Program-made: the position numbers and the translations under genes
DNA from: Dinoroseobacter sp965279125
GTDB taxonomy: Bacteria > Pseudomonadota > Alphaproteobacteria > Rhodobacterales > Rhodobacteraceae
Direction of reading: 5' to 3'
Length of the DNA: 64,000 nucleotides
Assembly: GCA_965279125.1 (NCBI GenBank)
Contig: CBDIHL010000043.1
Location: 186,001 to 250,000, forward strand
The notes under the pieces: model-generated
Database searches by the model: none
Seen by the model: only the letters and a program-made list of their open reading frames with translations
What the model was told of the DNA's origin: nothing
Part shown: piece after piece, positions 49,704-59,040 of the stretch
How the letters are laid out: each line of letters opens with the position of its first letter
Numbering within the stretch: the stretch's first letter is position 1

Positions 49704-51004
49704 CCAATCCGCTCCAATATCAAAGGCGGCGCATCTGCGTCCTCGCCAATCGCGTAGGCCGTCCGCAGGGCTTTCGCCGCCGCCTCCGCCGCGTTTTCCG
49801 AGGACGCATGAATGCGCGCGAGCGGCGATTGCGCCTCGACCTCATCGCCCACGCCCAGCAGGTCCGACAGCCCCACCGACAGGTCCAACTTGTCGTCCTC
49901 GCGCAACCGTCCGCCGCCCAGATGCACCACGATCTGGCCCAGCGCCTCGGTGTCAATCCGCTGCACCACGCCCGTCATCCCGGCGGTCACCTCGACCACA
50001 ACGGGCGCTTCGGGCAAACGCGCCAAGCCGTTCTCGATGATATCCGACGGCCCGCCCATCGCGGCGACCATCTTGCCAAACCGCTCGGCGGCAAAGCCCC
50101 GGTCCATCGCGGCACGTATCCAGTCGCGCCCCTCAGCCTCGGTCGAGGCCGCGCCAATGGACGCCAGCAGCGCCCCGCCCAGATCGCAGGTCACGTCCAC
50201 CATCCGGTCGGCATTGCCCTCGCCGCGCAGGCAGTAAAGCACCTCCGCCACCTCAAGCGCATTGCCCGCCACCGGGGCCAGCGGTTGGGACATATCGGTG
50301 ATCAAAGCGCAGGTCTTGCAGCCCGCGCCATTGCCGGTGCTGACCAGCGCTTGCGCCAAGGCCCGCGCATCCTCGGGCGTTTTCATGAACGCGCCCGACC
50401 CGCATTTGACGTCCATCACCAAGGCATCGAGGCCCGCACTTAGCTTCTTCGACAAGATCGAGGCGGTGATCAGATCGACGCTTTCCACGGTCGAGGTCAC
50501 ATCCCGCACCAAGTAGAGCCGCTTATCCGCAGGCGCGATCTTGCCCGTGGCCCCGGCAATACAAGCCCCCGTTTCCTTGACCACCCGCCGAAAGGTCGAG
50601 GCGCTGACTTCCGAGCGATACCCATCAATCGCATCGAGCTTATCGAGCGTCCCGCCGGTATGCCCAAGCCCCCTGCCTGACACCATCGGCACGAACACAT
50701 CGCAAGCCGCCAGCGCCGGGGCCAGCAACAGCGATACCGTATCGCCCACGCCGCCGGTGGAGTGCTTGTCGACCACAGGCCCCGGCAGATCCCACGCCAT
50801 AATATCGCCGCTGTCGCGCATCCCTTCGGTCAGCGCCACGCGCCCCGCCTCGCCCAACCCGTTCAGCACGACGGCCATGGCAAAGGCCCCGGCCTGGGCA
50901 TCGGTCACCTCGCCCGTGGCAAGGCCGGAGGCGAACCACAGCAACTCGTCCCGGCTGGGCGGATCGCGGTCGCGCACCTTTGCAATGATCGCGCGGGCGT
51001 CCAT
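49700..51004 (-). CDS. deoA: Thymidine phosphorylase
   Basis: A 434-aa homodimeric phosphorylase that splits thymidine/deoxyuridine to base and deoxyribose-1-phosphate. Diagnostic: VDKHSTGGVGDTVSLLLAP, SGRGLGHTGGTLDKLDAI (phosphate/thymidine site), LYLVRDVTSTVESVDLITASILSKKLS, VMDVKCGSGAFMKT. The ATG at 51004 overlaps the cdd stop (TGATG). A longer open frame to 51280 is the shadow of cdd. Confidence 0.96.
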   Translation of the reverse strand: MDARAIIAKVRDRDPPSRDELLWFASGLATGEVTDAQAGAFAMAVVLNGLGEAGRVALTEGMRDSGDIMAWDLPGPVVDKHSTGGVGDTVSLLLAPALAACDVFVPMVSGRGLGHTGGTLDKLDAIDGYRSEVSASTFRRVVKETGACIAGATGKIAPADKRLYLVRDVTSTVESVDLITASILSKKLSAGLDALVMDVKCGSGAFMKTPEDARALAQALVSTGNGAGCKTCALITDMSQPLAPVAGNALEVAEVLYCLRGEGNADRMVDVTCDLGGALLASIGAASTEAEGRDWIRAAMDRGFAAERFGKMVAAMGGPSDIIENGLARLPEAPVVVEVTAGMTGVVQRIDTEALGQIVVHLGGGRLREDDKLDLSVGLSDLLGVGDEVEAQSPLARIHASSENAAEAAAKALRTAYAIGEDADAPPLILERIG

Positions 51005-51390
51005 CAGTCCATATGGGCTTGGGTGAAGGCTCCGGGCAGCAGGTCGGCCACGGTGGTGACCGTCTCGGCCCCGCCCATCGTCGCCATGGTGACCTTCACA
51101 TCGCCCTTGGCAAATTCGGCCAGCTTCTGACGGCATCCCCCACAAGGCGGCACCGGCGCGGGGCTGCCTGCGATCACATAGACCTCGACAATCTCGCGCG
51201 CGCCCGCCGCCGCCATCGCCGCAATCGCACCCGCTTCCGCGCAGGTGCCTTCGGGATAGGCGACATTCTCGACATTGCATCCGGCATAAACCTCGCCGGA
51301 GGATGTGCGGATCGCGGCCCCCACCTGAAAGTTCGAGTATGGCGCATACGCGTTTTCACGCACGGCACGGGCAGCATCTTTTAAGGACAT
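51004..51390 (-). CDS. cdd: Cytidine deaminase
   Basis: A 128-aa zinc deaminase of the homotetrameric class that converts (deoxy)cytidine to (deoxy)uridine. Active site: NVENVAYPEGTCAEAGAI (C-A-E) and PVPPCGGCRQKLAEF (PCxxC), with AYAPYSNFQVGAAI near the N-terminus. I set the start at MSLKDAARAV (51390), because GGAGAG lies about nine bases upstream; ATG 51405 is less supported. First gene of the nucleoside-salvage operon. Confidence 0.94.
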   Translation of the reverse strand: MSLKDAARAVRENAYAPYSNFQVGAAIRTSSGEVYAGCNVENVAYPEGTCAEAGAIAAMAAAGAREIVEVYVIAGSPAPVPPCGGCRQKLAEFAKGDVKVTMATMGGAETVTTVADLLPGAFTQAHMD

Positions 51391-51461
51391 GGGGCAGCTC
51401 TCCATTTCGGGGCAGAGTGCCGCTAAACGCCCCCCTCGCGCAAGGGCGCGCGGCTTGGCTC

Positions 51462-51481
51462 TTTCTTGCCCTAAATACTCA
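51462..51481. repeat. AAATACTCA repeat, copy 4
   Basis: TTTCTTGCCCTAAATACTCA. It spans the stop codon of the VOC/bicupin gene (the last residues VSI* are read from it on the minus strand). Matches copies at 7567, 37920 (inverted) and 37965. Confidence 0.75.
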
Positions 51482-52580
51482 CCTTCGGCGCATCCACCAC
51501 ATGCGTGACGACAGGGGCGGGCAACGCCACCTCCAACAGCTCCAAATCCGCGCTTGGGTCTGCATACCGCGTCGCAAATCCAGGCGGGATCACAAAGGCA
51601 TCGCCGGCGCTCAGCGCGAAGGGCGCTTTGCCCGCGCCATGCAATGTCATCGTGCCCGAGATCACGAAGGTGAACAGAATGTCGCCGTCATGCAGCGTCC
51701 ACGGGGCCTTGCTTTCGGGGCGCACCACTTCAACCCCGGCCACCCCCTTCGTGTTCTGCGCAATCGTCGTATCCCGGCAGGCAAACCCCGGAATGCGAAA
51801 CGGTCGCCACGCAGCCCCCCCGCCCACATTATGCACAAAGCGCTGGCCGTCCCATTCCCGCCCGGGCCGCAGATCGGGCGTCGGCAAGGTCATCTCGTGG
51901 TCAATCTCGGTCACATGCTCGGCGGGCACACCGATCTCGATCACCTCGATGCCATCGCTGGCCTCCAGCACCCGGTGGCGGATTTCGGGCGGTTGGATGA
52001 AGCAATCGCCAGCCTTCAGGCGGATTTTCGGACCCTGATCCTCGTAGACCACATCGACCCAGCCGCGCAGGCAGAAGATCAACTGGAACCCCACTTTGTG
52101 AAAATGCACCATGTCCGGGACCGGACCGCCATCCGGGATGCGAATGTGGCTCGCGATGATCGACCCGCCGAGACGCGAGGGGATCAGATCGCGGTACTCC
52201 ATCCCCGCGCGTCCAATCACCCAAGGCGCCTGATCAGCAAGGCGGCGCACCACGAAGGCATGATCCGTGTCAGGCAGCACCATCGGCGGGTTCAACGCGT
52301 CGATCTCGATCCGCGTGCCATTGGGCGCGACCAGATCCCGCGCACCGCCTGCAACCGCATCGAGGTCGTCGCATAAAAGCCGGAGCGTCCCCGGCGCTTC
52401 GGAGGCCCCCTTTTCGATACGCAAGCGCAGGCCGTGGCCTGATAGAACGGCAACCTGAGGATCATCGGCGGGGGAGATCATGTCCAATCGAAAGCCCAAG
52501 GTCTTGGTGTAGAACGGTAAATCATCGCGCAGCTCTGACGTCGGTAGACGGATCTCAGCGCGGATTTCAGAGCCAGACAT
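51471..52580 (-). CDS. VOC–bicupin fusion protein
   Basis: A 369-aa protein with three modules. Residues about 1-75 are a glyoxalase/VOC-like half domain (ELRDDLPFYTKTLGFRLDMI...LSGHGLRLRIE). Residues about 150-240 are cupin 1 (VHFHKVGFQLIFCLRGWVDVVYEDQGP, GDCFIQPPEIRHRV). Residues about 280-355 are cupin 2 (HDGDILFTFVISGTMTLHG, GDAFVIPPGFATRY). Cupin 1 has HFHK...Q and RHRV, cupin 2 lacks the N-terminal HxH. This recalls bicupin dioxygenases but no specific enzyme. It stops within a repeat copy and lies opposite to maeB. Confidence 0.75.
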   Translation of the reverse strand: MSGSEIRAEIRLPTSELRDDLPFYTKTLGFRLDMISPADDPQVAVLSGHGLRLRIEKGASEAPGTLRLLCDDLDAVAGGARDLVAPNGTRIEIDALNPPMVLPDTDHAFVVRRLADQAPWVIGRAGMEYRDLIPSRLGGSIIASHIRIPDGGPVPDMVHFHKVGFQLIFCLRGWVDVVYEDQGPKIRLKAGDCFIQPPEIRHRVLEASDGIEVIEIGVPAEHVTEIDHEMTLPTPDLRPGREWDGQRFVHNVGGGAAWRPFRIPGFACRDTTIAQNTKGVAGVEVVRPESKAPWTLHDGDILFTFVISGTMTLHGAGKAPFALSAGDAFVIPPGFATRYADPSADLELLEVALPAPVVTHVVDAPKVSI

Positions 52581-52725
52581 CGGGCACCCCCCCTGTTTTC
52601 AAACCACAGTGCGAGGGCTTGCGACAATATGCAAGCGGGCTGTCAGACGCTAACGTTTTGCACACTCTTTCACCCGCCCGATGGGTCGTTTAAGGTTAAA
52701 CCAATACCCGAGGGAGGGGTTTTCC

Positions 52726-55007
52726 ATGTCCGACGACAAGACAAGCAACGCGCGCCAAGCCGCACTTTATTACCACTCGCACCCGCGCCCCGGCAAACTG
52801 GAGGTCCGTGCGACCAAGCCGCTCGCGAACCAAGTCGATCTTGCGCGCGCCTACTCGCCGGGTGTGGCCGAAGCCTGTCTTGAGATCAAAGCCGACCCCG
52901 CCACCGCCGCTCAGTATACCGGGCGCGGCAACCTCGTGGCGGTCGTCACCAACGGCACGGCGGTGCTGGGTCTGGGCAATATCGGCGGACTTGCGTCAAA
53001 GCCCGTGATGGAAGGCAAGGCGGTTCTGTTCAAGAAATTCGCCAATATCGACTGCTTCGATATCGAGCTGAACGAGAGCGATCCCGAGAAACTCGCCGAT
53101 ATCGTCTGCGCGATGGAGCCGACCTTTGGCGCCATCAACCTCGAAGACATCAAGGCCCCCGACTGCTTCATCGTCGAGAAGATCTGCCGCGAGCGGATGG
53201 GCATCCCAGTTTTCCACGACGACCAACACGGCACGGCCATCGTTGTGGGCGCTGCGGCCACAAATGCGCTGCGCGTGCAAGGCAAGAAGTTCGAGGACAT
53301 CAAGATCGTCTCGACCGGTGGCGGCGCGGCCGGGATTGCCTGTCTGAACATGCTCCTGAAACTTGGGGTGAAGCGTGAAAACGTGTGGCTCTGCGATATT
53401 CACGGGCTGGTCTATGAGGGCCGGACCGAGGATATGAACCCCCAGAAAGCCGCCTATGCCCAGAACAGCGATCTGCGCAGCCTTGATGACGTGATCGACG
53501 GCGCGGACTTGTTTCTTGGCCTCTCGGGCCCCGGCGTTCTGACCCAGGACATGGTGCGCAAAATGGCCGACGCGCCCGTGGTCTTCGCGCTCGCCAACCC
53601 AACGCCTGAAATCCTGCCGGAACTGGTCAAAGAGGTCGCGCCCAACGCCATCGTCGCCACGGGCCGCACCGATTATCCCAATCAGGTCAACAACGTACTG
53701 TGCTTCCCGTTCATCTTCCGCGGTGCGCTCGACGTAGGCGCAACCGAGATCAACGACCAGATGCAGCTGGCCTGCATCGACGGGATCGCTGAGTTGGCGC
53801 GCGCCACCTCCTCAGCCGAAGCCGCCGCCGCCTATCAGGGCGAGCAGATGACCTTCGGCCCTGAATACCTGATCCCAAAGCCCTTCGATCCGCGCCTGAT
53901 GGGCGTGGTCGCCAGCGCCGTCGCCAAGGCCGCGATGGAGACCGGCGTTGCCACGCGCCCGCTGGACGATTTGGCCGCCTATAAAGACAGCCTCGACGGG
54001 TCGGTCTTCAAATCCGCGCTGATCATGCGCCCCGTGTTCGACGCCGCCGCGAGTGCCGAGCGCCGCATCGTGTTTGCCGAGGGCGAGGATGAGCGCGTGC
54101 TGCGCGCCGCCATGACCATGCTGGAAGAAACCACCGATATTCCGATCCTGATCGGCCGTCCCGACGTGATCGAAGCGCGGGCCGAGCGTGCGGGCCTGCC
54201 CGTTCGCCCCGGCCGAGACTTCCAACTGGTGAACCCCGAAAACGATCCGCGCTACCGCGATTACGTCGACACCTACCATTCCATCATGTCCCGGCGCGGC
54301 GTCGCCCCCGATCTGGCCCGCGCGATCATGCGCACCAACACCACCGCGATTGCGTCGATCATGGTCCAGCGCGGCGAGGCCGACAGCCTGATCTGCGGCA
54401 CCTTCGGGCAGTACCTGTGGCACCTGAACTACGTCCAACAGGTGCTCGGATCACGCAAACTGCACCCCGTGGGCGCGATGTCCCTGATGGTGCTGGAACA
54501 AGGCCCGCTGTTCATCGCCGACACGCATATTCACGCCCAACCCACGCCGACCCAAGTGATGGAAACCGCCATCGCAGCCGCGCGCCACGTGCGCCGCTTC
54601 GGGTTGGAGCCGAAGGTCGCCACTTTGCTCCGGCTCGCAATTCGGGAACCTCCGACAGCCCGTCGGGTCGCACCGCGCGGGATGCGTTGGAGCTGCTGGA
54701 TCAAGCCGGTGTGGATTTCGTCTATGAGGGCGAGATGCATGTGGACAGTGCGCTCGACCCCGAGCTGCGCGAGCGCTACTTGCCCTGCTCGCGCCTCAAA
54801 GGGGCGGCCAATGTGCTGATCTTCGCCAACACGGACGCCGCCGGGGCCACGCGCAATATCCTGAAAATGCGCGGAAACGGTCTAGAGGTCGGTCCGATCT
54901 TGATGGGGATGGGCAACAAGGCGCATATCGTGACGCCGTCGATCACCGCGCGGGGCTTGCTGAACATCAGCGCGCTGGCCGGAACACCGGTGTCGCATTA
55001 CGGGTAA
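52726..55007 (+). pseudogene. maeB: NADP-dependent malic enzyme with phosphotransacetylase-like domain, frameshifted
   Basis: Encodes a MaeB-type malic enzyme (malate to pyruvate and CO2). N-terminal malic domain: YSPGVAEACLEI, NGTAVLGLGNIG, FDIELNESDPEKL, VFHDDQHGTAIVVGA; NAD(P) domain IVSTGGGAAGIACLNML; then a C-terminal phosphotransacetylase-like domain (RIVFAEGEDERVLRA). The frame breaks near codon 633: an extra base at about 54622 and another at about 54649-54650. Removing both restores KVALCSGSQFGNSDSPSGRT and continues to VSHYG at 55007. As read, translation would stop at 54819 with a scrambled end. The break lies in the regulatory PTA domain, so malic activity might survive. Confidence 0.85.
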
Positions 55008-55009
55008 CT

Positions 55010-55384
55010 TCAAGGCGCGGGGACCAGCTCCTCGCGCCGCACCTCCCGCGTCCAGCACGCGGCCCCACCCTCGCACCCCGCCTTGCGCATCGACAGCATC
55101 GGCGCGCACGCCTCGCCCGCACACACAGCGGCCCCCTTGCAGGTCATCTGCGCGGGGTCGAGCACCCAGACCTCCGCCCGCAGTCCCACCCAAGCCGTCC
55201 CCGCCGTGACCGCGAATTCTTCGATATGCAGCCCCTCCGGGCAGATCGCCTCGAACGGGGCCAGCAGGCCGGCGTCAACGGGCTGGGACACCGCGCAGGC
55301 GTCAAGCTCGATGGGCGAGCAGGCGTAACCCGCGCCCCCCGTCAGCATCCACAGACCAATACCCAAACCTACACGCACCGACAT
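55010..55384 (-). CDS. Small cysteine-rich exported protein
   Basis: A 124-aa protein with a signal peptide (MSVRVGLGIGLWMLTGGAGYA/CSPIE). The mature part has eight cysteines in a pattern C...C...C...C...C...C...C...C (CSPIELDAC, ICPEG, TCKGAAVCAGEAC, GCEGGAACWTREV), suggesting several disulphides. Cys at +1 recalls a lipoprotein, but the lipobox lacks the usual Leu. No family recognised; function unknown. It is convergent with maeB (3-nt gap) and lies 88 bp from the divergent prpE. Start at 55384; the longer ORF to 55450 lacks signal character. Confidence 0.7.
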   Translation of the reverse strand: MSVRVGLGIGLWMLTGGAGYACSPIELDACAVSQPVDAGLLAPFEAICPEGLHIEEFAVTAGTAWVGLRAEVWVLDPAQMTCKGAAVCAGEACAPMLSMRKAGCEGGAACWTREVRREELVPAP

Positions 55385-55472
55385 CTCCCAAGCTGCGACC
55401 CCAACAGCATATTGCCCAAGCCCCCGACAAAGCGATAGGAAATTACCCAAGGGGAACCAGGGAGGACATACC

Positions 55473-57365
55473 GTGAGCTACGCCAAGATTTACGAAGGCT
55501 GGAAAGCAGACCCAGAGGCATTCTGGATGCAGCAGGCCGAGACCATCGACTGGGACCGCCCCCCCTCCAAAGCGCTCAGCGACGAGAATGCCCCGCTGTA
55601 TGAGTGGTTCGCCGATGGCATGGTCAATGGCTGCTACAACGCCGTGGACCGCCACGTCGAGGCGGGCAATGGCGACCGTGTCGCAATCATCCATGACAGC
55701 CCCGTCACCAACTCCGTCCACAAGATCACCTACGCCGAGCTGCAAACGCGCGTGGCCAGCCTCGCCGGAGCCTTGCGCGCCAAGGGCGTCGAGAAGGGCG
55801 ACCGCGTCATCATCTATATGCCCATGGTGCCCGAAGCGCTGGAAGCGATGCTGGCCTGCGCGCGCCTCGGGGCGATCCACTCGGTCGTGTTCGGCGGCTT
55901 TGCGGCACACGAGCTGGCCGTGCGGATCGACGATGCCGCCCCCAAATGCATCATCGCAGCCTCCTGCGGGATCGAGCCCGGGCGCGTGGTGCATTACAAG
56001 CCGCTGCTGGATGATGCGATTGAACAAGCGACGCATAAGATCGACTTCACGGTCATCTTCCAGCGCGAGCAGGAAGTCGCCCATCTCGACGAGGGTCGCG
56101 ATTACGATTGGCACGCCGTCCAATATGGCGTGACCCCGGCCGAGTGCGTGCCCGTCGAGGGCAATCATCCGGCCTATATCCTATACACCTCCGGCACCAC
56201 CGGCGCGCCCAAGGGCGTTGTGCGGCACACGGGCGGGCACCTGGTGGCGCTCAACTGGACGATGAAAGCGATCTACGACGTGGATCCCGGCGAGGTGTTC
56301 TGGGCGGCGTCCGATGTGGGCTGGGTCGTGGGCCACAGCTATATTTGCTACGCGCCGCTGATCCACGGCAACACCACGATTGTGTTCGAAGGCAAGCCCG
56401 TCGGCACGCCTGATGCGGGCACCTTCTGGCGGGTGATCCAGGATCACAACGTCAAATGCCTGTTCACAGCACCCACCGCGTTCCGCGCCATCAAGCGCGA
56501 CGATCCCGAGGGCGAGTTGATCGGGGACTACGACATGTCCTCGCTGCAATCGCTGTTCCTCGCAGGCGAGCGCGCAGATCCCGACACGATCAAATGGGCG
56601 CAAGCCAAGCTGGGCGTGCCGGTGATCGACCATTGGTGGCAGACGGAAACCGCTTGGGCCATCGCCGCGAACCCGCTTGGGATCGAGCAGTTGCCGGTCA
56701 AGATCGGATCGCCCTCCGTGCCGATGCCCGGCTACGATGTGCAAATCCTCGACGAGGGCGGGCACGAGATGCCTGCGGGCGAGCTCGGCGCGATTGCGGT
56801 CAAACTGCCCTTGCCGCCCTCGACCCTGCCGACGCTGTGGAATGCCGAAGACCGGTTCCGCAAATCTTACCTGAACACCTTCCCCGGCTATTACGAGACC
56901 GGCGATGCGGGCTACAAAGACGAGGACGGCTACCTCTACATCATGGCGCGCACCGATGACGTGATCAACGTCGCGGGCCACCGCCTGTCCACGGGGGCGA
57001 TGGAGGAGGTGCTGGCAGGCCATCCGGACGTCGCCGAATGCGCGGTGATCGGGGCGGCGGATGATCTGAAAGGTCAGCTGCCGATGGGGTTCTTGTGCCT
57101 GAACAAAGGATCGAAAAAGACCGAGGCCGAGGTCGTCAAAGAGTGCGTGGCCTTGGTGCGCGACCAGATCGGCCCCGTCGCCGCGTTCAAACTGGCGGTG
57201 GTCGTGGACCGCTTGCCCAAGACGCGGTCTGGCAAGATCTTGCGCGGAATCATGGCCAAGATCGCAGATGGCTTGGACTACAAGATGCCTGCGACTATTG
57301 ATGATCCTGCTATCTTGGGCGAAATCCAGACAGCACTCGCAACCCTAGGGTATCCAAAATCCTGA
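55473..57365 (+). CDS. prpE: Propionyl-CoA synthetase
   Basis: A 630-aa ANL-family enzyme that activates propionate to propionyl-CoA. The N-terminal ACAS_N block (YAKIYEGWKADPEAFWMQQAETIDWDRPP) and SKALSDENAPLYEWFADGMVNGCYNAVDRHV are PrpE-like. Phosphate loop YTSGTTGAPKGVVRHTGGH, A5 HWWQTETAWAI, A7 YETGDAGYKDEDGYLYIMARTDDVINVAGHRLSTGAMEE, and catalytic lysine LPKTRSGKILRGIMAKIADG. A GGAGGA ribosome site precedes the ATG. Propionate use is in keeping with odd-chain fatty acid and DMSP catabolism in marine relatives, but that is context only. Confidence 0.95.
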   Translation: MSYAKIYEGWKADPEAFWMQQAETIDWDRPPSKALSDENAPLYEWFADGMVNGCYNAVDRHVEAGNGDRVAIIHDSPVTNSVHKITYAELQTRVASLAGALRAKGVEKGDRVIIYMPMVPEALEAMLACARLGAIHSVVFGGFAAHELAVRIDDAAPKCIIAASCGIEPGRVVHYKPLLDDAIEQATHKIDFTVIFQREQEVAHLDEGRDYDWHAVQYGVTPAECVPVEGNHPAYILYTSGTTGAPKGVVRHTGGHLVALNWTMKAIYDVDPGEVFWAASDVGWVVGHSYICYAPLIHGNTTIVFEGKPVGTPDAGTFWRVIQDHNVKCLFTAPTAFRAIKRDDPEGELIGDYDMSSLQSLFLAGERADPDTIKWAQAKLGVPVIDHWWQTETAWAIAANPLGIEQLPVKIGSPSVPMPGYDVQILDEGGHEMPAGELGAIAVKLPLPPSTLPTLWNAEDRFRKSYLNTFPGYYETGDAGYKDEDGYLYIMARTDDVINVAGHRLSTGAMEEVLAGHPDVAECAVIGAADDLKGQLPMGFLCLNKGSKKTEAEVVKECVALVRDQIGPVAAFKLAVVVDRLPKTRSGKILRGIMAKIADGLDYKMPATIDDPAILGEIQTALATLGYPKS

Positions 57366-57522
57366 TAGACCTAACCTTTTAGCTAGGTTTTCTCGGTAAA
57401 GTTGTTCGGATAGACAGGGCTCGCTCAACCTTTGCGCGAAGCTGATACGCCTTACGCAACGTCAAATAATGCCACATGGGGCGCTCTGCGCATGTGTGGC
57501 TTCAGTTCAGGGTGCATCCACG

Positions 57523-59040
57523 ATGGCACACCGCACGCCCGGCACGCATGATGCACGCGTCTCGATGCTGACCCACGATGTGCGGGCTGCCATGTCGGAC
57601 GTGTTGGGCGGGCTGCGTCTGCTGGATGGCGCTGATCTTGACCCTGAATTGCGCGCCCAGATCGACCGGGTGCGCAGCTCCGGCGAGGGGTTGGCACGGC
57701 TGCTCGAAGAGGCCCTGACCGGCATGTATGACGTGCCGGTGGCCACGGCCAAGCCGTTGTCAAACCTGAACTTAGAGCGCTTTATCCACGATCTGGAAAT
57801 GCGCTGGTCCGGGCGGGCGAGCGCCAGTGGTATGGCCCTCAAAATAGATGCTGCGAAGGACCTGCCGCGCATCATTTGCGTAGATCGCATGGCGGTCGAC
57901 CGTATCTTATCAAACTTGCTGAGCAACGCCGTGAAATATGCGGGCCAAGAAGGGGTCACCCTGAGCGTGGACCGCTTGGAGCACGATGAGTTGCGCTTGC
58001 GCATCAGTGACGACGGGCCCGGCTTTTCGGATGCGGCCCTAGGGCACCTGTTCCAATATGCGGGCCGGCCGGAAGGATCGTTGCATCCCGGTACGGGACT
58101 GGGGTTGCATATTGCGAAGGACTTGGCTGACCGCATGGGCGGGCAACTCAGCGTCAGCAATGGCGAGAACGGTGGGGCTGAAGTCACATTGATCTTGCCG
58201 CGTGCCGCATGGATGCCACCGCACTTGTCTGAAAGCGACGACACCGGCCTGCCCGATCTCAAGGGCGTGAAAATCCTTGTGGCCGAGGATAACGAGACCA
58301 ACCAGTTGCTGACGGCCCAAATGCTGGAAACGCTCGGCGCTGAATACGAGATCGCGCCCGATGGCGTTGTGGCGCTGAACTGGATCGAGCGCGAGCATTT
58401 CGACCTTGCCCTCATAGACATCGAAATGCCTCTCCTGAACGGCATCGATGTGATCCGGGCCGTGCGCGCTGGCCCCGATGGTGCACGTCGCCTGCCTTTG
58501 ATCGCGCTCACGGCTTATGTGCTTAAAACCGACCGAGATGCGATCTACGCCGCCGGGGCCGACGGCATCATCGCCAAACCCATCATGAGCGTCGAAACCT
58601 TCGGACGCGCGCTCGTCGATCACGTCGAGCGCATTCCGCTATCGGATCCGAACCAAATGGCGCTCCCCACGATCGATTTGAGCACGCCGATCCTAGACTG
58701 CAATCGCATGACCGAGCTTTTGAGCATCGCAGGCCCTGACACCGCACGCGAGCTGTTAACCCGCCTCAAGGCCGATCTCGACCGTGTCCGCAATCACCTT
58801 GCCGTTGCCTGCCCTGCCAGCGACAAAGATACAATTCGCGCCGAGACACATGTTTTGATCTCGCTTGCGGGGGCAATCGGGGCACATCCTTTGCATCGCC
58901 TTGCCGTTGCCCTCAACAGTTCCGCACATCGCAGCGATGCGCCTCATCTGCGCGCGCTGTGCCGCGAAACGACAGAAATGACCCAGGCCGTTCTGCTGCG
59001 CCTCACCGATAAGCTCAAGTCGATGGACGATCCTGAATGA
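57523..59040 (+). CDS. Cytoplasmic hybrid histidine kinase with receiver and HPt domains
   Basis: A 505-aa protein without a sensor or membrane segment. HisKA with phospho-acceptor His18 (MLTHDVRAAM), HATPase with N box NLLSNAVKYA (131-140), G1 DDGPGFSD and G2 GTGLGLHIAK (190-199). A receiver domain (about 248-370) has Asp299 (ALIDIEMP), T330 and K352. A C-terminal HPt domain has His443 (ETHVLISLAGAIGA). So the phosphorelay His–Asp–His is in one chain. It overlaps the LuxO-like gene by 4 nt. The signal must come through a partner protein. Start at MAHRTPGTHD; ATG 57469 is an alternative. Confidence 0.85.
   Translation: MAHRTPGTHDARVSMLTHDVRAAMSDVLGGLRLLDGADLDPELRAQIDRVRSSGEGLARLLEEALTGMYDVPVATAKPLSNLNLERFIHDLEMRWSGRASASGMALKIDAAKDLPRIICVDRMAVDRILSNLLSNAVKYAGQEGVTLSVDRLEHDELRLRISDDGPGFSDAALGHLFQYAGRPEGSLHPGTGLGLHIAKDLADRMGGQLSVSNGENGGAEVTLILPRAAWMPPHLSESDDTGLPDLKGVKILVAEDNETNQLLTAQMLETLGAEYEIAPDGVVALNWIEREHFDLALIDIEMPLLNGIDVIRAVRAGPDGARRLPLIALTAYVLKTDRDAIYAAGADGIIAKPIMSVETFGRALVDHVERIPLSDPNQMALPTIDLSTPILDCNRMTELLSIAGPDTARELLTRLKADLDRVRNHLAVACPASDKDTIRAETHVLISLAGAIGAHPLHRLAVALNSSAHRSDAPHLRALCRETTEMTQAVLLRLTDKLKSMDDPE

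Noticed and set aside
57371..57390. Terminator after prpE
   Set aside because: AACCT/AGGTT gives only a 5-bp stem followed by TTCTC; too weak to call.
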